Shown: in pieces, positions 1-8,790 of the stretch
Position numbering within the stretch: position 1 is the stretch's first letter
How the letters are laid out: each line of letters starts with the position of its first letter
Source: Streptomyces gelaticus
GTDB lineage: Bacteria > Actinomycetota > Actinomycetes > Streptomycetales > Streptomycetaceae
DNA length: 64,000 bases
Reading direction: 5' to 3'
Assembly (NCBI RefSeq): GCF_014649535.1
Contig: NZ_BMTF01000005.1
Location: 64,564 to 128,563 of the forward strand
Notes under the pieces: generated by a model
Seen by the model: the letters and a program-made list of their open reading frames with translations, nothing else
Database searches by the model: none
What the model was told of the DNA's origin: nothing
Program-made: the position numbers and the translations under genes

Positions 1-3000
1 GTACAGGTTGTACGCCTGCCAGGGGCCGTCACCCAGCGTGCGCCAGAGCTTCTCGCTGACGGCCTCTCCGATGACGAGCATCCTTGTGCCGGTCGGGATC
101 TCGTCCAGCACGTCGAAGCTGGTCGCCATGTCCAGTTGAGACGGCGTGCAGTCCATGAGATCGATCTCGTGGCGGATCAGTAGATCGACCAGCAGGTGCG
201 GATCGCGCCTGACGTCCTCGGGCACGATCACCATCGTCGCTCCGCCGGCCATCCATGAGAACTGGATGACGTGGCCGTCGAAGAAGATCGGGGAGTTGAG
301 CGCGACCGACTTCGGCTGAGGTCCGTCACCGATGATTTCGTTTGCCAGGGACACGACCAGCCAGTGGATGCCACGATGACTCATCGTCACGGCTTTGGGC
401 AGACCGGTGGAGCCGGATGTGTAGATGAGGTAGGCGAGGTCGTTGTGGTGCACGCGGACGGCCGGGCGGTCAGACGGGTAGGGGTTCCAGGTGTCCTCGT
501 CGTCAAGGAGGAGAACCTGTCCTCGGCCTTCGACCTGGGTGAGGGTGTCCTGGTCGGTCAGTACCGTGGTGCTGGCCGCGTCGTCGAGCATGTAGTGGAT
601 GCGAGCGGGCGGAAGCGCGGGATCGATGGGCAGGTAGGCGGCGCCCGCCTTGAGGATGCCGAGCACCCCGGCGACCATGTGCGGGGACCGCTGGGTGCAC
701 AGCGCCACCACGTGTTCGGGACCGATGCCCTGCCTGCGCAGTTTCCAGGCGATTCGGTTGGCCCGTTCGTCCAGTTGACGGTACGTCCACGCCTGCTCGG
801 CGTAGCGGACCGCGATGGCGTCCGGGGTCCTGTCCGCCTGGGATTCGAACTCTTCGTGCAGGCCGACGTGGTCCGGCCACGTCGTCTCCGGTGCGGTCCC
901 GGCCGCGATGATCTCGGCTCGATCAGCGGCCCGCAACAGTTCCACGCGTGACGTCCGCAGTGTCGCCGGATCGTGTCGCGCCATCGAGTGGAGGATCGTG
1001 AGGTAGTGGCCGACCATACGGCGGATGGTCGTGGCGTCGAAGAGATCCGTCGCGTACGTGAAGCCACCGATCACTCCGCGGGGGTCGTCCACGAGGTCGA
1101 GCACCACGTCGCAAACGGCGAAGCCGTTCTCGAGCCTGGAGAAGTCCAGGCTCAGATCGTGCAGTGACTCGACCCGCGCCACCGCGACATCGAATCCGAA
1201 CATGACCTGGACGACCGGTGACCTGCTCAGGTCCCGCGGAGGCTGTAGGTCTTCCACGACTTGCTCGAACGGCACATCCTGGTTGGCGTACGCGCCGAGG
1301 CAGGTCTCTCGTACTCGGCCCAGCAGCTCGGAAAGGGTGGGATCGCCAGCCAGGTCGGTGCGCAACGCCAAGGTGTTGACGAGGAACCCGATCATTTGCT
1401 CGAGCTCGACCCTGTTGCGGTTCGCGATGGGGGTGCCCACGACGATGTCCGCGACACCGGTGTAGCGAGCGAGAAGGATCTCGAATCCGGTGAGCAAGGT
1501 CATGAAGAGGGTGACCCCTTCACGCTTGCCGAGATCCCGGAGCTTTTCCACCAGATCCGTTGGGATCAGCACCGGCTCGAACGCGCCTCGGTGTGACTGG
1601 ACGGCTGGACGAGGCCGATTCGCCGGAAGGTTCAGCGCGGCCGGTGCATCCGCCAAGCGGTCGCGCCAGTATGCGAGTTGTTCGACGGCCGGTCCACTGG
1701 ACAGCCAGTCTCGTTGCCAGGCCGCGAAGTCGACGTACTGCAGCGACATCGCCGGCAGGTCCGGCGCGGTTCGGTTCACCCGGGCTCGGTAGTAGTGCGC
1801 GAGTTCGCGGGTCAGCACGTTGAAGGACCAGCCGTCGAAGGCGATGTGGTGAATGGTCAGCACCAGGAGGTGCTCTTCTGCGCTGATGCCCAGCAGCCGG
1901 GCTCGCAGCAACGGGCCCGCGGTCAGGTCGAACGGTTCGCGCACGATGTCGTTCACGAGTGCTCTTACGGCGGACTCGTCCCGGTGGTGGAGATCGTGGA
2001 ATTCCCACGGTGGGTCAACCTGCTCCAGGACGATCTGTTCCGGCCGCTCAACGCCGGGGGCGAAGATGGTACGTAGGGAATCGTGGCGATCGACCACGTC
2101 GGACAAGGCCGCCCGCAACGCCGCTACGTCCAGAACACCTCGGAGGCGGTACTCCACGGCGGTTGTGTACGTGGTGGTTCCCGGTCGCAGTTGCTCCAGG
2201 AACCACAACCGCTCCTGAGCCGGAGACAGGGGTGCGCGTCCGTCGCCTTCGACGGGACGGATCGGTTGCAACGGTGCTGTGCGTCGGGCCTGGCGTATTC
2301 GAGCGGCCAGGATCGCGACGGTCCGGTCCTCGAACACGTCCCGCGGTGTCAGCGCCACGGCCAGGACGCTCCTGGCCCGAGCGATCAGCCGGGTGACCAG
2401 GAGCGAGTGCCCGCCCAGCGCGAAGAAGTCGTCGTGGACGCCGACGCGAGCCAGGTCGACACCCAGGACTTCGGCGACGAGTTCCGTGAGGAGTTGCTCT
2501 ATCGGATCTCGCGGGCTGACGTGCCCCTCACCGAATCCGACCTGGTCCGGCTCGGGAAGCGCGGCGCGGTCGAGCTTGCCACTGGACGTCAGAGGGATCT
2601 TGTCCAGGCTGGAGAGCATGGACGGCACCATGTAGTCCGGCAGACGAGCGCTCAGCTCATCGCGCAGCACCCTGGTGTCCGCGCCTCCGGTGACATAGCC
2701 GACCAGCCGGGTCCCGTCGGTCGGGTGGTGGACTGCGGTCACCACGGCATCCGTGACCCCGTCGAGCCCTGCCAGGGCTGCTTCGATTTCGCCGAGTTCG
2801 ATGCGGAAGCCACGCAGCTTGACCTGGTGATCGATCCGGCCGAGGAACTCCAGCTCTCCCGTCGTTCCCCAGCGGACGAGGTCGCCGGTGCGATAGAGCC
2901 GGGCGCCCGGGGGGCCGAAAGGGTCCGGGATGAACAGTTCCGCGGTCAAGCCCGGCCGACCGTGGTAGCCGCGCGTGACCCCGGCCCCACCGATCAGCAA

Positions 3001-4092
3001 CTCCCCGGCCTCGCCATGAGGGACTGGGTTCAACGTCTCGTCCACTACGTACACGCTGGTGTCGCGGATCGGCGAACCGATGGGTAGCGGCCCCGGCTCC
3101 GGCTCCGGCCCCTGCCCCTGGTGCAAGCGGGCGGGAAAGTAGGTCGAGTTGACGCACGTCTCGGTCGGGCCGTAGAAGTTGACCACCTCGATGCCGGGGA
3201 CCTGCTCCGCGCACTGGGCGACCAGGTCGGCCTCGAGCGCTTCTCCGCCGCACATCAACCAGCGTAAGCGTGTCCCTGCCAGGGCACGCACGGCGAGGGC
3301 TTCTCGCAGTACGGGCGGTGTCACCCCGAGTACGTCGATCTGCCCGCTGGTGACCAGCTCCCGGAGCTCGTCCATGTCGATCCCGGTCTGGCTCGGTGTG
3401 AGCACGACCGTGCCGCCGGACGTCAAAGGACCGTAGATCTCCAAGCCAGAGGCATCGAAGCTGAGTGACATACGGTGCAGGAATCTCAGCGGCTTGCCAC
3501 GCCAGACGTCCGAAACGATCCAGACGGTGTGGTTGACGATTGCGCTGTGCGGAACCATGACGGCCTTGGGCTGCCCCGTGGAACCGGAGGTGTAGATGAG
3601 GTAGGCGAGATCGCCGGGCCTGACCGTGACGCTCGGGCGGCTGCAAGAGTGCCGCATCCAGGTCTCTGCGTCGTCCAGGACGAGGGTGTCCAGGTCGCTA
3701 CTCGTCTGAGAGGTGGCGTGGTCGGCGAGCAGGACCGTGGCGCCGGAGTCCTCAAGCATGTAGGTGATGCGGGCGGCGGGAAGCGCCGGGTCGACGGGCA
3801 GGTAGCCGGCGCCGGCTTTCAGGACGCCGAGCAATCCGGCGATCGTCGAGAACGAGCGGCGGGTGTGCAGAGCGACGATGTGCCCCGGTTCGATGCCCTT
3901 TGCGAGCAGGCTCCAAGCGATCTGGTTGGCTCGATCGTCGAGTTGCCGGTAGGTCCACGCCTGGTCTCCGAAGACCAGTGCAGTGCCTTCGGGGGTGCGG
4001 TCCACCTGGGCTTCGAACAGTTCGTGGAGAGAAGTTTGATCCACTGGAGCCTGAATCAACTCGTTGAGGGTGGAATCCTCAATGCTACTCAA
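1..4092 (-). CDS. Nonribosomal peptide synthetase, A-PCP-C-A (3' end outside window)
   Basis: A large NRPS with about 1,364 residues visible. It starts directly with an adenylation domain (residues ~25-510; core motif LIYTSGSTGQPKAV near 167 and NFYGPTET further on). Then come a carrier domain (LGGHSL near 560), a condensation domain (~615-1050; HHIAFDGW near 749) and most of a second adenylation domain (LIYTSGSTGLPKAV near 1225) that is cut by the window edge. The absence of a leading C domain suggests a starter module. The start is a TTG with GGCAGGAG five bases upstream; no ATG or GTG fits better. My by-eye specificity code for A1 is roughly D-A-L-V-M-G-F-V-N, from which I assign no substrate. 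The second A domain has an unusual FFDGHVI segment. mbtH lies just upstream. The product is unknown. Confidence 0.93.
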   Translation of the reverse strand, partial: MSSIEDSTLNELIQAPVDQTSLHELFEAQVDRTPEGTALVFGDQAWTYRQLDDRANQIAWSLLAKGIEPGHIVALHTRRSFSTIAGLLGVLKAGAGYLPVDPALPAARITYMLEDSGATVLLADHATSQTSSDLDTLVLDDAETWMRHSCSRPSVTVRPGDLAYLIYTSGSTGQPKAVMVPHSAIVNHTVWIVSDVWRGKPLRFLHRMSLSFDASGLEIYGPLTSGGTVVLTPSQTGIDMDELRELVTSGQIDVLGVTPPVLREALAVRALAGTRLRWLMCGGEALEADLVAQCAEQVPGIEVVNFYGPTETCVNSTYFPARLHQGQGPEPEPGPLPIGSPIRDTSVYVVDETLNPVPHGEAGELLIGGAGVTRGYHGRPGLTAELFIPDPFGPPGARLYRTGDLVRWGTTGELEFLGRIDHQVKLRGFRIELGEIEAALAGLDGVTDAVVTAVHHPTDGTRLVGYVTGGADTRVLRDELSARLPDYMVPSMLSSLDKIPLTSSGKLDRAALPEPDQVGFGEGHVSPRDPIEQLLTELVAEVLGVDLARVGVHDDFFALGGHSLLVTRLIARARSVLAVALTPRDVFEDRTVAILAARIRQARRTAPLQPIRPVEGDGRAPLSPAQERLWFLEQLRPGTTTYTTAVEYRLRGVLDVAALRAALSDVVDRHDSLRTIFAPGVERPEQIVLEQVDPPWEFHDLHHRDESAVRALVNDIVREPFDLTAGPLLRARLLGISAEEHLLVLTIHHIAFDGWSFNVLTRELAHYYRARVNRTAPDLPAMSLQYVDFAAWQRDWLSSGPAVEQLAYWRDRLADAPAALNLPANRPRPAVQSHRGAFEPVLIPTDLVEKLRDLGKREGVTLFMTLLTGFEILLARYTGVADIVVGTPIANRNRVELEQMIGFLVNTLALRTDLAGDPTLSELLGRVRETCLGAYANQDVPFEQVVEDLQPPRDLSRSPVVQVMFGFDVAVARVESLHDLSLDFSRLENGFAVCDVVLDLVDDPRGVIGGFTYATDLFDATTIRRMVGHYLTILHSMARHDPATLRTSRVELLRAADRAEIIAAGTAPETTWPDHVGLHEEFESQADRTPDAIAVRYAEQAWTYRQLDERANRIAWKLRRQGIGPEHVVALCTQRSPHMVAGVLGILKAGAAYLPIDPALPPARIHYMLDDAASTTVLTDQDTLTQVEGRGQVLLLDDEDTWNPYPSDRPAVRVHHNDLAYLIYTSGSTGLPKAVTMSHRGIHWLVVSLANEIIGDGPQPKSVALNSPIFFDGHVIQFSWMAGGATMVIVPEDVRRDPHLLVDLLIRHEIDLMDCTPSQLDMATSFDVLDEIPTGTRMLVIGEAVSEKLWRTLGDGPWQAYNLY

Positions 4093-4194
4093 GTTTGCTC
4101 CTGCCGGATTAAGATACGAGATGTCTGAACGGCGAATTTCGACGGTCTGGCAGAGTGGACATCAACGCGGTAAATCCTGCACGCCGGAACTCGA

Positions 4195-4428
4195 TCAGCG
4201 TGCGCCAGGTGCTGGCTCCGACTTGGGCGCCCGGCGGCGAATGCTCAACGGGCGCATATCAGTCCAGACCTCTTCTATGTATTCGAGACAGTCAGCTTTG
4301 GGGGCGGCCTCCCGGACGACCCGCCAGCCCGCAGGGACCTCCCTGCCCTCAGGCCATATGCTGTACTGCTCCTCGTCATTGACAACCACGCGGTAGGGCA
4401 TGGTCAGGACGGCGTCCTCATCTGACAT
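4195..4428 (-). CDS. mbtH: MbtH-like protein
   Basis: A 77-residue MbtH-family protein, the small partner that stabilises and activates NRPS adenylation domains. The family signature is visible: NDEEQYSIWP, then a GWR segment, then an LEYIEEVWTDMRPLS stretch. The start chosen is the ATG at 4428, preceded by AAGGA at good spacing; a longer reading frame to 4488 has no support. It lies about 100 bp upstream of the NRPS on the same strand, so its partner is almost certainly the adjacent synthetase. Confidence 0.95.
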   Translation of the reverse strand: MSDEDAVLTMPYRVVVNDEEQYSIWPEGREVPAGWRVVREAAPKADCLEYIEEVWTDMRPLSIRRRAPKSEPAPGAR

Positions 4429-4530
4429 GGTGATTCCTTGTAATTGTTCAAGTGCCAGCCTGGTGGCACAACCTGTCACACGTGGCAATCTCGATGTGGA
4501 GCGTGGCCTTTAAATATGGCCTGGTACTGA

Positions 4531-5658
4531 TCACACGAGTAGTGCGTCGAGGCGTCTGGCCCGTTCCTCCAGGTCGGCGACCGGAAGCGGATCGGCAAGG
4601 CCGGGGTCGAGATCGGCGACCGCGTCGCGAGCCTCCGAGGCGAAATGAACGGTGCCATTGCTGTCAATGTGCTCCACACCGTCGCCGCGCGCCTGCTTCT
4701 CGTTGAACGCGATCGATTCGGCTCGATCGACCCCGGGCGGCAAGTCGAGGGTGACAGCGCCGTCGTTGATCCGTACGGGATAGCCACCCGGAAGTCCACC
4801 GGGTGCGGCAGTCGAACAGCGCAGAGGTGCCGCGCCGGGGAGGAGAGCATGCAGCGCGGGGATCGCAGCGGCTGCCGTGACCTCGTTGTAGCGCTGGGAC
4901 CGCATGATCGGTGGCGCCTGGTAGGCGAGCTTGTCGTCGCGCCGTCCGTCTTCGCCCAGGAAGACCATGCAGCGGTCGGTGGGATCGGCCGGTTCACGGG
5001 ACAGCATCGCGCCGAGCAGCTGAGAGTGGTGACCGATGATGCGGATGCGCGGTACCCCGGCATCGGACCGGGCGGCGCGCAGCGCGGCGCGACAGCGAAG
5101 CTGGATCATCGCGGCGTTGCCGAGTCCGAGTGTCGGGGCCAGCCCGAGACGGGCGAGGATCGGTCCGGTCACGTCAGGAAACGAGAGGTTCGCGACCGGC
5201 CCTGTGTAACCGGCATCCCGGGTGGCTCGCATGACGGCCAGCACCGCCGGTAACTGATATGGCAGTTGCAGGGCCAGACCGGCGCTGAGAACGGCCGACG
5301 CTGCCGCGTCTTCCCGCCCCGCCAGCGCCCAGGGCCCACGCACAGCTGCGCATTGCACCACCAGGTCGGGCCGCGTGCGGGTGAGGAGGTCGGCGACTTC
5401 GTTTTGCCGGGTCGCGTTCACCGTGACCGGTTCGACCACGCAATCAGAGATGCCGGCGGCGGTGCCGGCGATGGCCTCGACCGTCTCGACGGACCGCCCG
5501 GCCAGCACAAGGCGCCGCACGCGCCCGCCCTCTGCCAAGCGGTACGCGAGCCGCTCTCCCATGTTGCCCATTCCGATAACCAGCACGGTACTCATACGCG
5601 TAGGGCTCGGGAGTCTCGACGATGCCATGGGGTACTCACCATTCTCCACGGGATGCAT
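4531..5658 (-). CDS. NAD(P)-binding, saccharopine dehydrogenase-like protein
   Basis: A 375-residue protein whose N-terminus carries a Rossmann nucleotide-binding loop (VLVIGMGNMGERLA) and the general look of saccharopine dehydrogenase-like NAD(P) proteins, including a VVQCAAVRGPWAL segment after the third strand. The substrate is unknown. It sits between a phosphatase gene (4 bp gap upstream) and mbtH, so it is probably translated with the NRPS operon and may make or modify a precursor or the product. Three ATGs (5658, 5628, 5595) are possible. The first is coupled to the upstream stop, and the second has a weak GGTGAG site. The function is inferred only at fold level. Confidence 0.75.
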   Translation of the reverse strand: MHPVENGEYPMASSRLPSPTRMSTVLVIGMGNMGERLAYRLAEGGRVRRLVLAGRSVETVEAIAGTAAGISDCVVEPVTVNATRQNEVADLLTRTRPDLVVQCAAVRGPWALAGREDAAASAVLSAGLALQLPYQLPAVLAVMRATRDAGYTGPVANLSFPDVTGPILARLGLAPTLGLGNAAMIQLRCRAALRAARSDAGVPRIRIIGHHSQLLGAMLSREPADPTDRCMVFLGEDGRRDDKLAYQAPPIMRSQRYNEVTAAAAIPALHALLPGAAPLRCSTAAPGGLPGGYPVRINDGAVTLDLPPGVDRAESIAFNEKQARGDGVEHIDSNGTVHFASEARDAVADLDPGLADPLPVADLEERARRLDALLV

Positions 5659-5662
5659 GCCC

Positions 5663-6493
5663 TCAACGCCTCACCGCATCGGTGAGAGCCGCGGGTTCGG
5701 CGAGAAGGTGGGTGATGCTCTCACCGATGTAGGTGGGATGGACGTCGGAGTTGGCCAGCATGCCCGGGGTTGTCACGCCTGTCAGAACCAGCAGTGTGTC
5801 GAACCCGGCTCGGCGCCCGCCTTCGATGTCAGTGTCCAGCCTGTCACCCACCACTAGTGGGTGCTGGGCGTTGTGGGCCCTGGCCTGCTGATGGAACAGG
5901 GTCGGCTCGGGTTTACCGACAGATAGGTCCGGCTCGCGGCCCGTGGCGGCTGTGAGCGCTGCGATGAAGGCACCGTTGCCGGGGACTGGACCGCGCTCAG
6001 AGGGCCAGGTCTCGTCCAAGTTGGTTGCCAACCACAGCGTTTCTGGACGTTGCAGGGTGAGGGCGGCTTCTGCGAGGCTGGGCCAGTCGATGGTGGGGGC
6101 GAAGCCCTGCACCACGGCTTGTGGCCTGTCGTCAGCGGAGTTGACGGGCTTGAGTCCGACGGCTGCCACCTCGTCACGCAACGCATCCGAGCCGACGACA
6201 AGGACTGCTGCGCCGGGTGGAAGGCGTTGAGCCAGGGTAGCGGCGGCGATACCGGTAGGGGTGACCACTTCGTCGGCAGTGGCTTTGATGCCGGCCTTAT
6301 TTAACATTTCTGCTGCCTCGCCGGGGCGGCGGCGGGGGCTGTTGGTGGTGAAGCGCAGCGGCACGCCCTTGGTACGGACAGCTGCAACTGTCTCCGCCGC
6401 ACCTGGGATGGGCTGTTGGCCGAGCACGAGGACGCCGTCGATGTCCAGCAGAATCAGATCGTAACGGTCGATGAGGGAGGTCACTTCGACCAA
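5663..6493 (-). CDS. HAD-superfamily phosphatase, NagD-like (HAD-IIA)
   Basis: A 276-residue HAD hydrolase. Motif I is LLDIDGVLVLG (nucleophile and acid/base Asp), motif II is TTNSPRR, motif III lies in SVGKPEP, and motif IV is VVGDRLDTDIEGG. The order and the large cap between motifs II and III fit the NagD/4-nitrophenylphosphatase type, which dephosphorylates small phosphorylated metabolites. It is the first gene of the leftmost operon, four bases from the reductase-like gene, so it may serve the NRPS pathway. The start is uncertain: TTG at 6493 or GTG at 6484. Neither has a strong ribosome site. Confidence 0.85.
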   Translation of the reverse strand: MVEVTSLIDRYDLILLDIDGVLVLGQQPIPGAAETVAAVRTKGVPLRFTTNSPRRRPGEAAEMLNKAGIKATADEVVTPTGIAAATLAQRLPPGAAVLVVGSDALRDEVAAVGLKPVNSADDRPQAVVQGFAPTIDWPSLAEAALTLQRPETLWLATNLDETWPSERGPVPGNGAFIAALTAATGREPDLSVGKPEPTLFHQQARAHNAQHPLVVGDRLDTDIEGGRRAGFDTLLVLTGVTTPGMLANSDVHPTYIGESITHLLAEPAALTDAVRR

Positions 6494-7029
6494 CCTAAAT
6501 TACGCTGACAACTTCCTGACAGAGAAAGTAAAACCGTTGGAACTCGCTTCGTGTACAACGACAGCCCTTCGAGTCCGCGGTATCGACCGCTTTGGCCGGA
6601 CGGGCCGAGCGCATTCACCAGCCCGCTGTCGGTTGTTCGCGTGGTGTCGGACAAGGCACGCGGCTTGTCCATGTTGTACGGGTAATCCGACGACTTGCTG
6701 AAAGAGGGGACAAGGCGATCTCGATCCGCACTGAACCGGTCAAACCGCCGGACCCACCGGAGCAGAAATCGACGAACGCGTCGATTTGATCTCGCTTAAC
6801 TCATCGGCCATTTGTGCAGCAACGGCCGGGCCGGCAAAGAATGCGGATCCCATCCCGCCTTGCCTTCCGTGGGCTATCCACAACTCCCGCTGCGGACCTC
6901 CGGTACGTTAACATCAACTTTGGTGTTCATGTCAAGGTCCGGCTGGTGTGCAGTCGTCGGGCGTGCGTATGTCTGTCGACCCGGCGCGTGTCCATTCATA
7001 TGAGACGTAATGCAGCCTGTTGCCGGTGC
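6494..7029. other. Non-coding gap upstream of the NRPS operon
   Basis: About 540 bp with no convincing gene on either strand. Short open frames here lack codon bias and family motifs. Part of the stretch is less GC-rich than the core genome to the right. It should contain the promoter of the minus-strand phosphatase-reductase-mbtH-NRPS operon, but I could not identify -10/-35 boxes with confidence. Confidence 0.6.
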
Positions 7030-7325
7030 TGACGGAGCCGGGCGGACCAGTGCAGCAGGTGGTCTGGCCCTGGTCGAGTCCGGCGACGCCCTTCGCCATC
7101 TGGAAGTCCTCCTCCACGCGCCACCAGCAGCACACCACGTCCACAAGAGTTGCCAGGATGACGGGGGTGGCGGAGTTGGCAGCGATAGAAGGACAGTTCA
7201 CGGGCGTAGCGGTGGCGGGGGACCAGGACGACGGAGTGCCCGGGAGGCTGGTCATCAAGGGTGTAGTCGGGGTGGATGCCGTGCATGGCCCAGTCGTAAG
7301 GCCCTCGACCGCGGCAAGCAGCCCG
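7030..7325 (-). pseudogene. Remnant of an IS701/IS4-type transposase
   Basis: Two minus-strand frames carry consecutive pieces of a transposase common in Streptomyces. The first (about 7325-7190) reads YDWAMHGIHPDY, then ELSFYRC. The second (about 7190-7040) reads LATLVDVVCCWWRVEEDF, then MAKGVAGLDQGQT. The DDE-region block WRVEEDFQ..KG..GLDQ is characteristic of this family. The pieces are joined only through a frameshift, and both the N-terminus and the C-terminus are lost, so the gene is dead. Such remnants are typical at island edges. Confidence 0.65.
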
Positions 7326-7387
7326 CCCCGAGCCGGAGAACCAGCCCTCCCGACCCACTCGAATCGCAAGCGCAATCGCGCTGACAG

Positions 7388-7409
7388 CCGTGCTGACACG
7401 TCAGCACGG
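7388..7409. repeat. Perfect inverted repeat, 10-bp arms
   Basis: CCGTGCTGAC and its exact complement GTCAGCACGG are separated by 2 bp. The repeat lies between the transposase remnant and the tRNA-like fragment. It could be a terminator stem, a recombinase site or an IS end; no partner copy is visible in the window. Confidence 0.5.
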
Positions 7410-7507
7410 GCCCGGATCGAGGAGGATCGAGCGGGACGCAGGAGGGCGGGAGTTGGGGAGTTTATCCCAGTTCTCTGGCAAAAGCCCAGGCCAGGAAGTT
7501 AACGACT

Positions 7508-7532
7508 TCAGGTTCGAATCTCCTGGGCTCCA
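7508..7532 (+). other. tRNA 3'-end-like fragment, possible attachment-site remnant
   Basis: The sequence CAGGTTCGAATCTCCTG followed by GGCTCCA resembles a tRNA T-arm (GGTTCGAATC loop) plus acceptor 3' strand and discriminator base. The preceding 60-70 bp do not form matching acceptor, D-arm and anticodon arms, so this is not an intact tRNA. A strong terminator follows at once, as after real tRNA genes. It marks the junction between the accessory NRPS region and the conserved core, which is the expected position of a tRNA-type att site. The T-stem pairing is imperfect, so the identification is tentative. Confidence 0.4.
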
Positions 7533-7537
7533 CACAT

Positions 7538-7579
7538 AAACCCCCTCCGACCGGCACATACACGGTCGGAGGGGGTTTT
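7538..7579. terminator. Rho-independent terminator
   Basis: A 16-bp perfect stem (AAACCCCCTCCGACCG and its complement, 7538-7553 with 7563-7578) and a 9-base loop, followed on the plus strand by a short T run. It ends transcription through the tRNA-like fragment and could also act on the minus strand for the DUF5324 gene. Confidence 0.85.
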
Positions 7580-7659
7580 GTCTGCTGTTGTTGCCCGCTG
7601 TGCCTGTTGTCGCCCGCAGTGCGGGCAACGGCGGCGCGGTCCGTCGTCCGGGAGCCGGC

Positions 7660-8382
7660 TCAGCGGCGGTCGTCCGGTCCGGTGCCGTCCGTGTCTTCGG
7701 GGCCGCTTGGCCCGTCGGCCTCCGACTCCCTGGTCTCGGGGTCGACCGGGGCCGGTCCGCTGCCGTCGACCGAGGTCAGCGGAGCGCGGTCGGAGACCTC
7801 CGTGGCAGCGGGCGGTTCGACCAGCCAGTCGGGGTTGGCCTGCTTGTCCCACCACCGCCAGGCAGCGTAGGCGGCGCCTGCGACGAGGCCGACCACGACG
7901 AGCCCCTTGAACAGCCGCCCGGCCTTCGCGCGCCGCTCGCGCTTCCTGGCCAGGTGCCGGATCTCCTCCGCCGTGACCTGCCCGCGCAGCGCGGCCAGCG
8001 CGGCGGCGCTGCGGGCCGTGGCCTCCTCGGCCATGGGCTGGGCGACAGCCATCGCGTGCTCGACCCGCGGCACCGTGAAGTCCGCGGCGGTACGGGCCGC
8101 CCGGCGGGTGCGGAGGGCGGCGCGCCGGCCGACCTCGTCGACCTTGGGCGGCACATGGGTGAGGGCCAGTTCGATACGTGGTGCCAGATGCGCGTCGTAC
8201 TGGACGCGGGCCTGCTGGGCCGCCTTGGACACCTTCGGCGCGAGCCGTGTGCGGGCCTCGTGCGCGAGATGTGCGGCCTGCTCCTTGGCCGTGTCGGCGT
8301 AAGGCGCCACCACTTCCGCGGCGTGCTGCACGCTGTCCTTCGCCGAGTCGGTTGCGGCGCGCACGCTGTCGATGCGGGTCAC
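7660..8382 (-). CDS. DUF5324 family membrane protein
   Basis: A 240-residue protein of a Streptomyces-typical family of unknown function. The N-terminal two thirds are Ala-rich and helical with many charged residues. One membrane segment follows (VVVGLVAGAAYAAWRWW, near residue 170), then an acidic, Pro/Gly/Asp-rich C-terminus. The start is GTG 8382, which has an excellent AAGGAGGA site four to six bases upstream; the open frame to 8487 has none. It stands alone and divergent from the cyclophilin gene. The role is unknown; the layout suggests a membrane-tethered, possibly coiled-coil protein. Confidence 0.85.
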   Translation of the reverse strand: MTRIDSVRAATDSAKDSVQHAAEVVAPYADTAKEQAAHLAHEARTRLAPKVSKAAQQARVQYDAHLAPRIELALTHVPPKVDEVGRRAALRTRRAARTAADFTVPRVEHAMAVAQPMAEEATARSAAALAALRGQVTAEEIRHLARKRERRAKAGRLFKGLVVVGLVAGAAYAAWRWWDKQANPDWLVEPPAATEVSDRAPLTSVDGSGPAPVDPETRESEADGPSGPEDTDGTGPDDRR

Positions 8383-8790
8383 GGGATCCTCCTCCTTGGT
8401 GGCGGGTGGACACTCCGCCTTTCCATCCATTTCGAGATCATGCCCGCCGGAGCCCTGTATGGCATGTGGGGCGGGCATCCGGGTCATTCAGTTCACGAGT
8501 GATACTTTCGGGCGATATGGTGCAAGGCGAGCTTGTCGACGACAATGCCACGGTTCGCTCCAGCCCGCGCCGCTTCGTCACGCACTTGGCCGCATTTGTT
8601 CCTGCGGGGAGCGGCATGGAAGCGGCGGCTACGCACAACGTGCGGAACGATGCGGGAAGCTGAGCGCCACACGTTCGCCGACGGCGGCCGAACGGCCGGG
8701 ACGCGGCGCCCGTGCGAGGATCGTCGGACGTCACTGAAGACCTGCGTCACTGACGACTCAAGGTCACTGAAGACTTACGGAAGGCAGATC
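8383..8790. other. Intergenic region between divergent DUF5324 and ppi genes
   Basis: About 400 bp with no believable coding region. It must hold the promoters of both flanking genes. The only clear structure is a set of three short direct repeats close to the cyclophilin start, listed separately. Confidence 0.6.
8730..8770 (+). repeat. Three direct repeats GTCACTGA before ppi
   Basis: Exact copies at 8730-8737, 8746-8753 and 8763-8770, spaced 16 and 17 bp. The outer two extend to GTCACTGAAGAC. They end 20 bp before the GTG start of the cyclophilin gene, so they may be an operator or a leader duplication. Confidence 0.6.

Noticed and set aside
6481..6672. A 63-codon minus-strand gene upstream of the HAD phosphatase
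   Set aside because: It overlaps the phosphatase start in another frame, lacks a ribosome site and has no recognisable features.
7460..7532. A complete tRNA gene before the terminator
   Set aside because: The T-loop and acceptor 3' strand look right, but no matching 5' acceptor strand, D-arm or anticodon arm can be folded, and the T-stem is imperfect.
8438..8734. A small minus-strand gene between DUF5324 and ppi
   Set aside because: 98 codons with no ribosome site, no known motif and composition like random GC-rich sequence.
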